The position numbers and the translations under genes are program-made. Positions 38,118-47,562 of a stretch of DNA of 64,000 bases are shown in pieces (position 1 is the stretch's first letter; the number at the start of each line of letters is the position of its first letter). The notes beneath the pieces were generated by a model. That model was not told where the DNA came from, ran no database searches, and worked only from the letters and a program-made list of their open reading frames with translations. Origin of the DNA: Plesiomonas shigelloides (lineage in GTDB: Bacteria > Pseudomonadota > Gammaproteobacteria > Enterobacterales > CAMTGL01); NCBI RefSeq assembly GCF_900087055.1, contig NZ_LT575468.1:2235773-2299772 (forward strand), written 5' to 3'.

Positions 38118-41100
38118 TTAGAGTGCCGCTGAATCCTGACTTCCATCTACCTTTTTCGCAGGGTTGCCTTGAGGCAAACACTCTGTGGTGGAATGGAATT
38201 TCACCTCTTCTTGAGCCGGTGAGTTCAAGTTCTTCACGTAAATATCCATCTGATTGAAGGCAATCTCGATGTTATTTTCACGGAACAACTGATCAATACG
38301 GCGGTTCAACTCGTCAACCGCAAAGCTGCGATCGCGCAGTTCACGTACATACACCCGCAATTCATGATCCAATGTGCTAGCCCCGAAGGTCAGGAAGAAG
38401 ACCATTGGCTCAGGCTCATTCATCACCCGTGGATTTTCACGTGCCGCTTGCAGCAGCAACTTGCGCGTCAACTCCAAATCTGAACCATACGCGACCCCAA
38501 CACGCACAATCACGCGCGTAATGGTATCGGTCAGAGACCAGTTTTGCAGACGCTCAACCACGAAGTTTTTATTCGGGATGATCACTTCTTTACGATCAAA
38601 GTCCGTCACTGTGGTCGCACGAATGCGAATTTTGCTTACTGTGCCGGAGAAGTTACCGATGGTGATGGTGTCGCCAATACGGATCGGACGCTCAAACAGC
38701 AAAATCAGACCGGCCACGAAGTTCGCAAAAATCTCCTGCAAACCGAAACCCAGACCAACCGACAGACCGGTTGCAATCCACTGCAGCTTATCCCACGACA
38801 TACCAATCGCGGACAGCGACAGCATCACCCCAAGGCCAGTGATGACATACGACAGCATGGTCGTAATGGCGTAAGACGCGCCCTGCCCCAATTGCAATTT
38901 GGACAGCACCAGCACTTCTAGCAAGCCCGGTAAGTTTCGGGTCAAGACGTAGGCCACCACCGCAAACACTATCGCAATCAGCACATCACGCAATGTGATC
39001 GACACTGCCACGCCATTCGCGTCAACGCCGTTATGCCACAAGGTCACGCTGTCGAGGTAGGAAATCACGGTCACCAAATCGGACCATAACCAGTAAAACG
39101 CGCCGAGGAAAACCAAGAACAGCGCCATGTTAGACAAACGTAATGACTGCTGGTTAATTTGCTCCAGCGCCATTGGCTGTTCATCAATGATTTCGCCGCC
39201 TTCCGCATTTTCATGCACTTTTTGCTGACGACGCGCCATCGCACGGCGATAGGCCAAACGGCGAGCCGCAACGGCCAAACCACGTAGCGCAGTTTCGTGT
39301 ACCACCCACCACAACATGACCAGATAGAAGCTATCGATCAGCTTGGCGGTCAGTTTCAGCGCGGTGTAGTAGTAACCCAACGCAACCAAGGCAATCAGCG
39401 CTACTGGCGCCAGCATGATGGCGAACATCACCAACAAGCGCAGCAGGCTATTTCCATTTTCATCAATGCGCGAACGGGAGATTGGATAGATCAGGAACAC
39501 CATTACGATCAGCATCGAGATAGTGATCACCTGTCCAATCGCATCGTCGGCCAGCGTTGACGGATCCAATTCACCAATGGTGGAAACCAAAATCAACGGC
39601 ACCACAGCCATCGCGATATAATGCAATGAACGGCGGAAGTGATTGATTTCCGACTCATGCCGATTGAAGTGTGTCTCGGCAATTCCACCCGGCTTTAAAA
39701 TCCGCGCCAACATCCCAAAGGCCAGATAGGCCAGGGCAAAACGCAACGTCAGGTGCCAGATAATCTGCGGACTGGCCAGATTACTGTAGATAAACAGCAT
39801 GCCGATGCTAAGAACAATCAGCGTGCCAGGGATCTCTTGCAGCAGCGTCAACAACAAGGCTTTTGGCGTGTGCAGCTGAGTATCGCGCCGTAACTGGCCG
39901 ATGTCAGACTCCAACCCTTGCAGATGTTTGACGATGTCTTTACGTCGCCAAATGATCAAGCCCGCCATGATCAACATCGGGATCACGATAAACAGCAGCG
40001 GTAACTGTTGGCTTATCCATTTACCCACATGCACATCATCAATAATGCCCTGCGCCTGATAGAACATGGCCGCCGGCAGACCCCATATCCAGGCCCAATC
40101 CAGTGGCTTATTACTGGTTACCCAGAAAATTTGCTGTTGCAGGGTGTTTTGCAGGCTACTGTTCACGCGAATCAGCTGTTGCTGATTAAGCTGTAAGTTA
40201 ATCGCCAGATTCAGCTGATTACCCAGTTGCTTATTCAGTTGGTCCAGAAGCTCTTTACGCGCATCCAGCACCATCATCAGATCTTTGCGGATCACTTCGT
40301 TAGCGTTGGCATCACCGTTTTGCTGCAGCAACTGATCAACATAGGTTTTCGGTTGATACAGCTCATCACGCTGGCGGTTAACCTCGAACTGTTGCAAACG
40401 CAAATCTGCAATTTTCTCTTCCAGGTTTTTCGCCAATGCGGCATCTGGCAGCATTTGGCGCTGCTGGTACAAAATACGGGATAACAACAAGCTGCCTTTC
40501 AGAACCGAAATTTGCTCGTTGAGGTTGCGCTCAGTCTGAGTCACGTTATCCAGCCAGTTTTTAACCTTGATGTTCTCTTGCACCATGGTATTAACTTGCT
40601 GGGTTGCGCTGATTAGGTTCTGGCTCAGTTGCTGGTTTTTGTCTTGCTCTTTTACCACCAACGGATTAAGCGCTTTAGCGGAGGCATTGTCAGTCACACC
40701 GGCATCCGCCACAGTCTGCTCAGATTGCGTCAGGCGATTGCTGTTAATCTGCTGCTGTAACAACTGCACCAGAGCTTCATACTGGTTGAGCTTTTCTGTA
40801 AAGATATCCCGCTGTTTTTGCGCGATATCTTGCAACGTAGTGTTGGTATCCAGCTCTTTTTGTCGACGCTCCAACTGAACGTTCAACAACGCCATTTCAG
40901 TATTCAGCAGCAGTTTGCGGCTGCTCGACAGCTGTTCTTGATCGGCAGATACGCCATTGAGGATGTTACGAATATCCTGAATTCGCTGGTAGGCCTTACT
41001 CATGGCCGCCTGCGCCCGCTCTGGCAGCGTCTGCATAGAGATCAGCTGGCTATTGACCGCCGACAGCTGCTCTTGGTCACGCTGGGTATCGCTCAAGGTA

Positions 41101-41537
41101 CTGGTGAGCTTTTTCTCTAATTGAGACAAGCTCATGCGCTCAAGCTGCTTTTGCTGCTCTTCTTTATCCATGCCACTGCGCAATGCGGTCAGCTCAGACA
41201 TCAGTTGTTTAATCTGTGCCGGCGCTTTGTCGTATTGGGTTTGGATATCACGGATCTTTTCTTTTTCTTTGTCTATTTTGTCCAAAAATGACAAAACCTG
41301 CTCATACTCCGTTTTCTGAGCAGTTTGCGCTGGCGTCAGCTTTTCCTTTTTAGACAAAGCGTCTAGTTTGGTCTGGACTTCAGACTCCTTGGGTAACTCA
41401 AATGCCACTGATGCAGTGACTGATGCAGCAACGCTGCCAGCACTCCACAGCAGCGCAAATAGCATAATCATGATCCCAGCGCCATAGCGTAGCGCACGGG
41501 TATCCGATAGAGAAAAAGGGCGGAGATTCAAGGTCAT
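38118..41537 (-). CDS. mscK: Mechanosensitive channel MscK (KefA), potassium-dependent
   Basis: MscK, 1139 residues, is a large inner-membrane mechanosensitive channel. It has a signal peptide (about 1-38), a long periplasmic coiled-coil region (about 45-480, rich in Gln, Leu and Lys heptads), then about 11 membrane helices. The MscS-type pore is near residues 900-1050: GLSVGLGFGLQEIFANFVAG (TM3) followed by IGDTITIGNFSGTVSKIRIR (beta domain). E. coli MscK is 1120 residues with the same layout. It releases ions on hypo-osmotic shock and needs K+. It is convergent with rsmS and divergent from lysP. Confidence 0.96.
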   Translation of the reverse strand: MTLNLRPFSLSDTRALRYGAGIMIMLFALLWSAGSVAASVTASVAFELPKESEVQTKLDALSKKEKLTPAQTAQKTEYEQVLSFLDKIDKEKEKIRDIQTQYDKAPAQIKQLMSELTALRSGMDKEEQQKQLERMSLSQLEKKLTSTLSDTQRDQEQLSAVNSQLISMQTLPERAQAAMSKAYQRIQDIRNILNGVSADQEQLSSSRKLLLNTEMALLNVQLERRQKELDTNTTLQDIAQKQRDIFTEKLNQYEALVQLLQQQINSNRLTQSEQTVADAGVTDNASAKALNPLVVKEQDKNQQLSQNLISATQQVNTMVQENIKVKNWLDNVTQTERNLNEQISVLKGSLLLSRILYQQRQMLPDAALAKNLEEKIADLRLQQFEVNRQRDELYQPKTYVDQLLQQNGDANANEVIRKDLMMVLDARKELLDQLNKQLGNQLNLAINLQLNQQQLIRVNSSLQNTLQQQIFWVTSNKPLDWAWIWGLPAAMFYQAQGIIDDVHVGKWISQQLPLLFIVIPMLIMAGLIIWRRKDIVKHLQGLESDIGQLRRDTQLHTPKALLLTLLQEIPGTLIVLSIGMLFIYSNLASPQIIWHLTLRFALAYLAFGMLARILKPGGIAETHFNRHESEINHFRRSLHYIAMAVVPLILVSTIGELDPSTLADDAIGQVITISMLIVMVFLIYPISRSRIDENGNSLLRLLVMFAIMLAPVALIALVALGYYYTALKLTAKLIDSFYLVMLWWVVHETALRGLAVAARRLAYRRAMARRQQKVHENAEGGEIIDEQPMALEQINQQSLRLSNMALFLVFLGAFYWLWSDLVTVISYLDSVTLWHNGVDANGVAVSITLRDVLIAIVFAVVAYVLTRNLPGLLEVLVLSKLQLGQGASYAITTMLSYVITGLGVMLSLSAIGMSWDKLQWIATGLSVGLGFGLQEIFANFVAGLILLFERPIRIGDTITIGNFSGTVSKIRIRATTVTDFDRKEVIIPNKNFVVERLQNWSLTDTITRVIVRVGVAYGSDLELTRKLLLQAARENPRVMNEPEPMVFFLTFGASTLDHELRVYVRELRDRSFAVDELNRRIDQLFRENNIEIAFNQMDIYVKNLNSPAQEEVKFHSTTECLPQGNPAKKVDGSQDSAAL

Positions 41538-41939
41538 AGCCTCTTCAGAACACCATCAACACAAACAAAGAATGACTACGTAGAATACCAGAACTCATCG
41601 GACATCCGGTAATCATTTTGTGTCACCGTGACCGCTATGTTATGGCAACAAAACCGCCGCGAAATCAAAACACGATGTAAACTTAAAGGCAGTATTAGGC
41701 ATGGTAATGCAGTGCGAATTTAGCCCCACACTCGAAATATCCAGTTACGTTTTTAAGCGTTAAGCAATAATGTTAAAAATCAAAAAGATGAGACATTTTA
41801 TCACACAAAAATATCCTGTCTTTATGGGGATCTATTCAATTACGATAATTAACACTTGTGTTGGGCATCACAAATTCGTTTTATATGCGTCTTTAAAGAG
41901 CCACAAGCTACAACGTTTTAAGAGGAGTGCTAACAAGCC
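41538..41939. other. Intergenic region between mscK and lysP
   Basis: 402 AT-rich bases with divergent promoters. An inverted repeat AACAC-TT-GTGTT lies at 41851-41862, about 80 bases before lysP. No lysine riboswitch was seen, and no ORF is convincing. Confidence 0.4.
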
Positions 41940-43466
41940 ATGCACGACGTCAACACTACAAAAGAAGAACCTGGGACCGGTCTAAAGCGTGATCTAAAAG
42001 CACGTCACCTGACCATGATTGCTATTGGTGGTGCAATTGGTACCGGGTTATTCGTTGCCTCGGGGGCCACGGTTGCGCAAGCCGGTCCCGGTGGTGCGTT
42101 AGTTGCTTATGCCGTAATCGGCATGATGGTTTTCTTTGTAATGACGAGTCTGGGTGAGATGGCGGCGTTTATGCCCGTCTCCGGCTCTTTTTCGACGTAC
42201 GGCACTGAGTTTGTTTCTCCGGCCATGGGTTTCGCGCTCGGTTGGAACTATTGGTACAACTGGGCAGTGACCATTGCGGTTGAGTTAACAGCATCTTCGA
42301 TAGTGATGGCGTATTGGTTTCCATCGGTCCCCGGCACAGTCTGGAGTGGGATCTTTTTGGCCATCATATTCTTCCTAAACTTCTTCTCCGTAAAAGGATT
42401 CGGTGAAGGGGAATATTGGTTCTCGATGGTAAAAGTGGCTACGGTCATTATCTTTATTATCGTGGGTCTGCTGATGATTTTCGGCATTCTGACTGACCGT
42501 GGCGCCGATGCCGGTTGGGCGACCTTCACCATGGGCGATGCCCCGTTTGCCGGTGGTCTGCCTGCGATTATCGGTGTTGCGATGATTGCCGGTTTCTCCT
42601 TCCAAGGCACCGAGTTAGTTGGGGTTGCCGCCGGTGAATCTGATAATCCAGGCCGCAATATTCCTCGCGCCATCAAACAAATTTTCTGGCGGATCTTGCT
42701 GTTCTATGTGCTGGCCATTTTCCTGATTGGCTGTTTGATCCCGTATACCAGCCCAAGCCTGCTGCAAAATAACGTACAAGATGTGGGCATGAGTCCATTT
42801 ACTCTGGTATTCCAAAATGCGGGTTTAGCATTCGCGGCAAGTGTGATGAACGCAGTGATTCTGACTGCTATTCTGTCCGCCGGTAACTCGGGGATGTATG
42901 CCTCCACCCGTATGCTGTACAACATGGCTCTGAGCGGTATGGCACCGAAAGTCTTCGGCAAACTGACACCGAACGGTGTACCACGTAATGCGCTGTATGC
43001 CACAACGGTGGTCGCGGGTCTGTGCTTTTTCAGCTCCATGTTCGGTAACCAAACAGTCTACTTGTGGCTGCTGAATATTTCCGGCATGAGTGGCTTTATC
43101 GCTTGGCTAGGGATCTCAATTTGTCACTACCGTTTCCGTAAAGGTTTTCTGGCTCAAGGCCATTCTTTAGATGAACTGCCGTACAAAGCAAAATGGTTCC
43201 CATTTGGTCCGATTTTCGCTTTTGCCCTGTGCTTGTTCGTCACCTTAGGCCAAGACTACCAGGCCTTCAGCGCGACGCATGTCGACGTACAAAGCTTGGC
43301 CGCCACTTATATCGGGATCCCGCTGTTTGTGCTGGTATGGCTGATTTATCGGATTAAGAACAAGAGCCGCTTGGTACGCTACGAAGATATGCGCTTCCCA
43401 GGTGTACGTGCGGTGCAACCACAAAGTGAGCAACCACACACTGTGGATAGCAACGCGACCAAATAA
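41940..43466 (+). CDS. lysP: Lysine-specific permease LysP (APC family)
   Basis: LysP, 508 residues, is a 12-helix APC-family importer of lysine. It follows E. coli LysP closely: LKARHLTMIAIGGAIGTGLF near the N-terminus, VGVAAGESDNPGRNIPRAIK, AGNSGMYASTRMLYN, and the shared C-terminal YIGIPLFVLVWLIYRIK. In E. coli LysP also senses lysine for CadC; cadC and cadBA are not in the window. The ATG at 41940 is preceded by AAGAGGAG about 11 bases upstream. A terminator lies 32 bases after the stop, so it is a single-gene unit. Confidence 0.93.
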   Translation: MHDVNTTKEEPGTGLKRDLKARHLTMIAIGGAIGTGLFVASGATVAQAGPGGALVAYAVIGMMVFFVMTSLGEMAAFMPVSGSFSTYGTEFVSPAMGFALGWNYWYNWAVTIAVELTASSIVMAYWFPSVPGTVWSGIFLAIIFFLNFFSVKGFGEGEYWFSMVKVATVIIFIIVGLLMIFGILTDRGADAGWATFTMGDAPFAGGLPAIIGVAMIAGFSFQGTELVGVAAGESDNPGRNIPRAIKQIFWRILLFYVLAIFLIGCLIPYTSPSLLQNNVQDVGMSPFTLVFQNAGLAFAASVMNAVILTAILSAGNSGMYASTRMLYNMALSGMAPKVFGKLTPNGVPRNALYATTVVAGLCFFSSMFGNQTVYLWLLNISGMSGFIAWLGISICHYRFRKGFLAQGHSLDELPYKAKWFPFGPIFAFALCLFVTLGQDYQAFSATHVDVQSLAATYIGIPLFVLVWLIYRIKNKSRLVRYEDMRFPGVRAVQPQSEQPHTVDSNATK

Positions 43467-43497
43467 GTGTACGTGTTGCCCTTGCTAAGCTAACGAT

Positions 43498-43524
43498 AAA
43501 GGCCGCTCATGCGGCCTTTATGTT
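43498..43524 (+). terminator. Terminator downstream of lysP
   Basis: Stem AAAGGCCGC / GCGGCCTTT with a 4-base loop, followed by ATGTTTTCC. Confidence 0.82.
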
Positions 43525-43694
43525 TTCCTCTCATCCATCTTTATATTGCTCTATTTTGTTCTCTTTAATGATTCAACGTTTGATTAGCTCTCGACGATGA
43601 ATTTCACCAACAGATAAGTGATATGTACACGCGCTTGTAAAAGGTAGGCGCAATAGCGTGCTACCTGTATAGATGGTGCAATGTGTTGCATGTA

Positions 43695-43711
43695 TGCACC
43701 ATAAAGGTGCA
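43695..43711. promoter_or_regulatory. NtrC (NRI) binding site
   Basis: TGCACCATAAAGGTGCA is a perfect match to the NtrC consensus TGCACC-N5-GGTGCA. It sits about 340 bases upstream of the expected glnK start of transcription, further than the usual 100-150 bases. A second weak inverted repeat (TGCAA-N4-TTGCA) lies just before it at 43677-43690. Confidence 0.75.
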
Positions 43712-44015
43712 TAGGCGTGATCATCAGCACCGCTCTCACACAAGCAGACTTCACTTATCCAGCCAGTTCAACCCTCTCCCCACTTAAACACAGATAAAAT
43801 CAGCCCGCCATTCAGCTCAACATAATGTCTACGTAGTTCAAAATGGGCTACGCCATGATGTTCGCGTGAGTTGGGTTATGGCGATATTTACCACACATTC
43901 ACCGGCATGACAGAGCAAGAATGTCTGCTACTCCATCTTTTATCCGCTTAACTGCCTTTGCATCTGAACAGGTCGCCACTCATAAATAAAACATATTTAA
44001 CACCACGTTCATCTT

Positions 44016-44030
44016 TGGCATACATTGTGC
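44016..44030 (+). promoter_or_regulatory. Sigma-54 promoter of glnK-amtB
   Basis: TGGCATACATTGTGC has the invariant -24 GG and -12 GC at the right spacing (consensus TGGCAC-N5-TTGC). Transcription would start about 12 bases after it, giving a 35-base leader before glnK. Confidence 0.78.
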
Positions 44031-44076
44031 GTATATCACCGTAGTCAGGTCATCCTGTTAACAAGAAGGGAACAGC

Positions 44077-44415
44077 ATGAAACTTATTACTGTGATCATC
44101 AAACCGTTCAAATTAGAGGATGTCCGTGAGGCTCTTTCTGCATTAGGAGTTCAAGGGCTAACTATCACTGAAGTTAAGGGATTTGGTCGTCAGAAAGGCC
44201 ATACCGAGTTGTACCGTGGCACCGAGTATGTGGTGAATTTTCTGCCAAAGGCAAAAATTGAAATCGCCATCTCCGATGACCAGCTGGATGCGGTGCTGGA
44301 TGCCATTCAAAAATCGGCCTACACCGGAAAAATTGGTGACGGCAAAATTTTTGTCTGCGAATTACAACAGGTGATCCGGATCCGTACCGGTGAAACTGAC
44401 GACGCTGCACTTTAA
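44077..44415 (+). CDS. glnK: Nitrogen regulatory PII protein GlnK
   Basis: GlnK, 112 residues, is the PII protein paired with AmtB. The uridylylation site is Tyr51 in the T-loop (ELYRGTEYVVNF), and the ATP and 2-oxoglutarate sites FGRQKGH and YTGKIGDGKIFV are intact. It is close to E. coli GlnK along its full length, including RIRTGETDDAAL at the end. Under nitrogen limitation it is uridylylated; on ammonium shock the unmodified form blocks AmtB. It is first in the operon behind the sigma-54 promoter. Confidence 0.98.
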   Translation: MKLITVIIKPFKLEDVREALSALGVQGLTITEVKGFGRQKGHTELYRGTEYVVNFLPKAKIEIAISDDQLDAVLDAIQKSAYTGKIGDGKIFVCELQQVIRIRTGETDDAAL

Positions 44416-44437
44416 GTGCGCTGTTAAGGAGAAAAAG

Positions 44438-45838
44438 ATGATGACGCTCTCTACACGCATGCTCACAGCGACCGCCGGTCTCACCGGCTTGCTCACCCTA
44501 CCGGCCGCCATGGCCGAAACTGCCGCGCCAGTGATTAATAAGGCCGATGATGTTTGGTTGTTGGTCGCCAGTGCGATGGTGATCCTGATGTCACTGCCCG
44601 GTCTGGCCCTGTTTTACGGTGGGCTGGTGCGCTCTAAAAATATGTTATCGGTACTGGCACAAGTGTTTACCGTGTTTGCTGCGATCACCGTACTGTGGAT
44701 TGTGTACGGCTACTCGATTGCCTTTACCGAAGGCAATGGCTTTTTCGGCTCATTCGATAAAGTGCTACTTAAAGGGGTCACGCCGGATTCGTTGGCGGCA
44801 ACCTTCAGCAAAGGCGTCGCCGTACATGAACTGCTGTATGTGGTATTCCAAGGCGCGTTTGCCGCAATCACCTGCGGTCTGATTGTCGGTGCGTTTGCCG
44901 AGCGCATGAAATTTGCCGCGGTACTGCTGTTTTGCGTAGTCTGGTTCACCCTCTCTTATCTGCCGATGGCGCACATGGTCTGGTACTGGGCGGGTCCTGA
45001 TGCCTATACCAGCGCAGAAGCGGCGACTGCCGCAACCGCAACGGCCGGTTATCTGTTCCGTCATGGCGCGCTGGATTTTGCCGGAGGCACGGTCGTACAT
45101 ATCAACGCTGCAGTGGCTGGATTAGTGGGCGCTTACATGGTCGGACGGCGCGTAGGTTTCGGGCGTGAAGCCATGAAGCCACACAGTTTGACGATGACCA
45201 TGATTGGAGCCTCTTTACTGTGGTTTGGCTGGTTTGGTTTCAACGCCGGTTCAGCACTGGAAATGAATGGCACCGCAACCTTGGCCTTTGTGAACACATG
45301 GGGTGCAACCGCCGCGGCTACTCTGTCATGGCTGTTTGCTGAGTGGATATTAAAGGGCAAACCCTCTTTACTGGGCGCAGCGTCAGGCGCAGTTTCTGGT
45401 CTGGTCGCAATTACACCGGCCTGCGGATTCGTCGGTGTCGGTGGTGGGCTGATTATCGGTTTGCTGGCTGGTATTGCCGGTTACTGGGGTGTCCATGCGC
45501 TCAAACGCTGGCTGAGTGTGGACGATGCGCTGGATGTGTTCGGCGTGCACGGTGTTTGCGGTATTCTGGGCGCTATTTTAACGGGCGTGTTTGCAGATCC
45601 TGCACTTGGCGGAACCGGTGTGTGGGATTATGTCACTAATAGCGTTGCCCCATATGCAATGTGGGAGCAGGTGAAAATCCAAGCACTGGGTGTTGGCATC
45701 ACTATCTTATGGTCTGGCGTAGTGGCTCTGATTTGCTACAAACTGGTCGACTTGGTGGTAGGCCTGCGCGTGGCAGAAGAAGACGAACGCATTGGGCTTG
45801 ATGTCACTACCCATGGCGAGAATGCTTATAACCAGTGA
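44438..45838 (+). CDS. amtB: Ammonium transporter AmtB
   Basis: AmtB, 466 residues from the ATG at 44438, which has AAGGAG at 5-6 base spacing. The N-terminal 26 residues (ending AAMA) look like a cleaved signal peptide, as in E. coli. Eleven membrane helices follow; the pore twin histidines lie in LPMAHMVWYWAG and VFGVHGVCGILG. The outer aromatic gate and GNGF-type loops are present. The C-terminal tail RVAEEDERIGLDVTTHGENA contacts GlnK. It starts 22 bases after glnK, the standard operon. Confidence 0.97.
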   Translation: MMTLSTRMLTATAGLTGLLTLPAAMAETAAPVINKADDVWLLVASAMVILMSLPGLALFYGGLVRSKNMLSVLAQVFTVFAAITVLWIVYGYSIAFTEGNGFFGSFDKVLLKGVTPDSLAATFSKGVAVHELLYVVFQGAFAAITCGLIVGAFAERMKFAAVLLFCVVWFTLSYLPMAHMVWYWAGPDAYTSAEAATAATATAGYLFRHGALDFAGGTVVHINAAVAGLVGAYMVGRRVGFGREAMKPHSLTMTMIGASLLWFGWFGFNAGSALEMNGTATLAFVNTWGATAAATLSWLFAEWILKGKPSLLGAASGAVSGLVAITPACGFVGVGGGLIIGLLAGIAGYWGVHALKRWLSVDDALDVFGVHGVCGILGAILTGVFADPALGGTGVWDYVTNSVAPYAMWEQVKIQALGVGITILWSGVVALICYKLVDLVVGLRVAEEDERIGLDVTTHGENAYNQ

Positions 45839-45952
45839 TTTAACCGGTCATGGAGGGCGTAAGATTGTATGTAAGTGGTGACTTACCAGCGACGCGCTTT
45901 CAGTTACCTTACATGATGTTTCATTAAGCGAAATCTATGCTTCGCTCTACCT

Positions 45953-45990
45953 GCAGAGATGCCCTATCCGGCATCTCTGCTCTATTTTGC
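45953..45990 (+). terminator. Terminator downstream of amtB
   Basis: An 11-bp stem GCAGAGATGCC / GGCATCTCTGC with a 6-base loop, followed by TCTATTTTGC. It ends the glnK-amtB operon, though the T tract is interrupted. Confidence 0.75.
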
Positions 45991-46059
45991 AGCTCAGACT
46001 CTATCTACTATTCCACTGGTACGCATATCACTCGCGCACACTGCCATTGCAGGTAACCG

Positions 46060-46383
46060 CTAGTCGCAGAGCGAAGTTGATGCTAACTCACGCACAAATT
46101 CGCGTTTGATGGTGGTCGGAGTAATGTAGAACACGGTCACGGTATCACCGCTTTGGATGTAGGCAGCACGAAAGTTGACCTTATCGACCACCACTTTATA
46201 TTCCTGAATGGTCAGCTGGTGTCTTTTCAAATCGTAAGCCGGTTTTATTTTATGCGGACGATGCAAAATGATCTCCGGTAATACCGTGTGCACATTGTGT
46301 TTTACGGCCGCTTCGTACTGCGCATATTTTCTGAAAAAACGCTGCAGGTACTTATTGTCTTCCAACTCGATAGTTAACATCAT
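46060..46383 (-). CDS. Unrecognised 107-residue protein
   Basis: I do not recognise this protein. From the ATG at 46383 it is 107 residues, basic overall, with a helical N-terminal half (YLQRFFRKYAQYEAAVKHNV) and a C-terminal half that looks like beta strands (YKVVVDKVNFRAAYIQSGDT, then VTVFYITPTTIKREF). That second half has the general look of a RelE/ParE-type fold, but no antitoxin gene is next to it and the resemblance is weak. No signal peptide or membrane helix. The ribosome site is poor. It has no operon partner; the next gene, cbl, is on the same strand but 220 bases upstream. Confidence 0.55.
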   Translation of the reverse strand: MMLTIELEDNKYLQRFFRKYAQYEAAVKHNVHTVLPEIILHRPHKIKPAYDLKRHQLTIQEYKVVVDKVNFRAAYIQSGDTVTVFYITPTTIKREFVRELASTSLCD

Positions 46384-46527
46384 CGGCACTTATGCTCGTA
46401 TTTACACTCATCATTGACTCTATAAGCAGTATACGCCGCCGGAGTGCACTCTTAGACTCTGTGAATTGTTATAAATGATAAGTGATGATGTGCGGATTTA
46501 TCTGGGCCACGCAGGCGTTCACGGTCT

Positions 46528-46556
46528 CGCTGCCGTAGCACAAGCTTACGGCAGCG
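46528..46556. other. Stem-loop downstream of cbl
   Basis: A perfect 10-bp inverted repeat CGCTGCCGTA / TACGGCAGCG with a 9-base loop, 50 bases after the cbl stop. It has no T tract on either side, so it is not a typical terminator and may protect the 3' end of the cys transcript. Confidence 0.5.
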
Positions 46557-46605
46557 GTGAGGTTATGAGGTTTTAAGCGTTGAATATTTCGTCTTAAATG
46601 ACGGG

Positions 46606-47562
46606 TTAAATATCAAACTGCAAAACGTGCTCGTCTTGCGGCTCTTTCCAGATAGCTTCTTTGATATCGCTGATACTTAACGACGGATTACAAATCTGCA
46701 TAAAGCGCAGCACATAAGCGCGCTGATACTGCGCGCGGCGTACCGCTAACCATGCGGTATTTGGGGTGAACAGGTGGCTGGCATTGAGCTGCACCAGATC
46801 GATATCCTTACGTGGGTCAAAGGCCATCGAGGCCATAATCCCAACCCCCATATCCAGCTCGACATAGGTTTTGATGACATCGGCATCTTGCGCACTGAGC
46901 ACCACATCGGCGGTTACGCCAGCTTGGGCAAATGCCGCATCAATACGGGAACGCCCCGTTAGACCGGGGTAATAGGTGATCAACGGATACGCTGCCAGCA
47001 CTTCGTGAGTCAGTACCGGCTCATGCACCAGAGGATGGTTTTTCGGCACCACCACTGAGTGATACCAGCGATAATATTCAAAGCACACCAAATCAGGATG
47101 CTCATTAACCCGTTCACTGGCGATGCCAATATCCACTTCACCGCTTAGCAATAATGAGACTATCTCATCAGGACTAGCTTGATTGACGCCCAACTGCACT
47201 TTCGGAAACAGCGGACGAAACTCTTTAATCACCCCAGGTAATGAAAAACGGGCTTGCGTGTGCGTAGTGGCGACACGCAGATAACCGCTATCGGTAGCTG
47301 AATACGACGAAGCCAGACGCCGGATATTTCCGGCATCAGTCAACATGCGCTCGACAATCACCAACAGCTCTTTACCCGGATCGGTCATGCCGAGCAGGCG
47401 TTTACCGCGCCGGATAAAAATCTCGATCCCCAGCTCTTCCTCAAGATCCTTGATATGACGGCTAACACCAGACTGCGAGGTGAACAACGAATTGGCCACC
47501 TCGGTCAGATTGTAATTACGACGGGCCGCCTCGCGGATGATCCTGAGTTGCTGGAAATTCAT
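46606..47562 (-). CDS. cbl: LysR-type sulfur regulator Cbl (CysB paralogue)
   Basis: A 318-residue LysR-type regulator. The N-terminus [20 protein letters not shown] and the motif [20 protein letters not shown] follow E. coli Cbl rather than CysB (which begins MKLQQL). The C-terminus ends LQFDI, again like Cbl. Cbl activates genes for sulfonate and sulfate use when cysteine is low, responding to adenosine phosphosulfate. The effector-binding region shows [17 protein letters not shown] and [18 protein letters not shown]. Its start overlaps the cysA stop by four bases (ATGA), so it is the last gene of the sulfate uptake operon, and feedback control is likely. Confidence 0.9.
   Translation of the reverse strand: MNFQQLRIIREAARRNYNLTEVANSLFTSQSGVSRHIKDLEEELGIEIFIRRGKRLLGMTDPGKELLVIVERMLTDAGNIRRLASSYSATDSGYLRVATTHTQARFSLPGVIKEFRPLFPKVQLGVNQASPDEIVSLLLSGEVDIGIASERVNEHPDLVCFEYYRWYHSVVVPKNHPLVHEPVLTHEVLAAYPLITYYPGLTGRSRIDAAFAQAGVTADVVLSAQDADVIKTYVELDMGVGIMASMAFDPRKDIDLVQLNASHLFTPNTAWLAVRRAQYQRAYVLRFMQICNPSLSISDIKEAIWKEPQDEHVLQFDI

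Larger units (their letters stand above)
43467..44076. other. Regulatory region between lysP and glnK
   Basis: 610 bases. It holds the lysP terminator, a consensus NtrC site at 43695-43711 and a sigma-54 promoter at 44016-44030. No gene was found. Confidence 0.6.

Noticed and set aside
41538-41939. Lysine riboswitch before lysP
   Set aside because: I looked for the lysine-box helices and found none; only a short inverted repeat is present.
46528-46556. Intrinsic terminator after cbl
   Set aside because: The 10-bp stem is perfect, but there is no T tract on either strand, so I list it only as a stem-loop.
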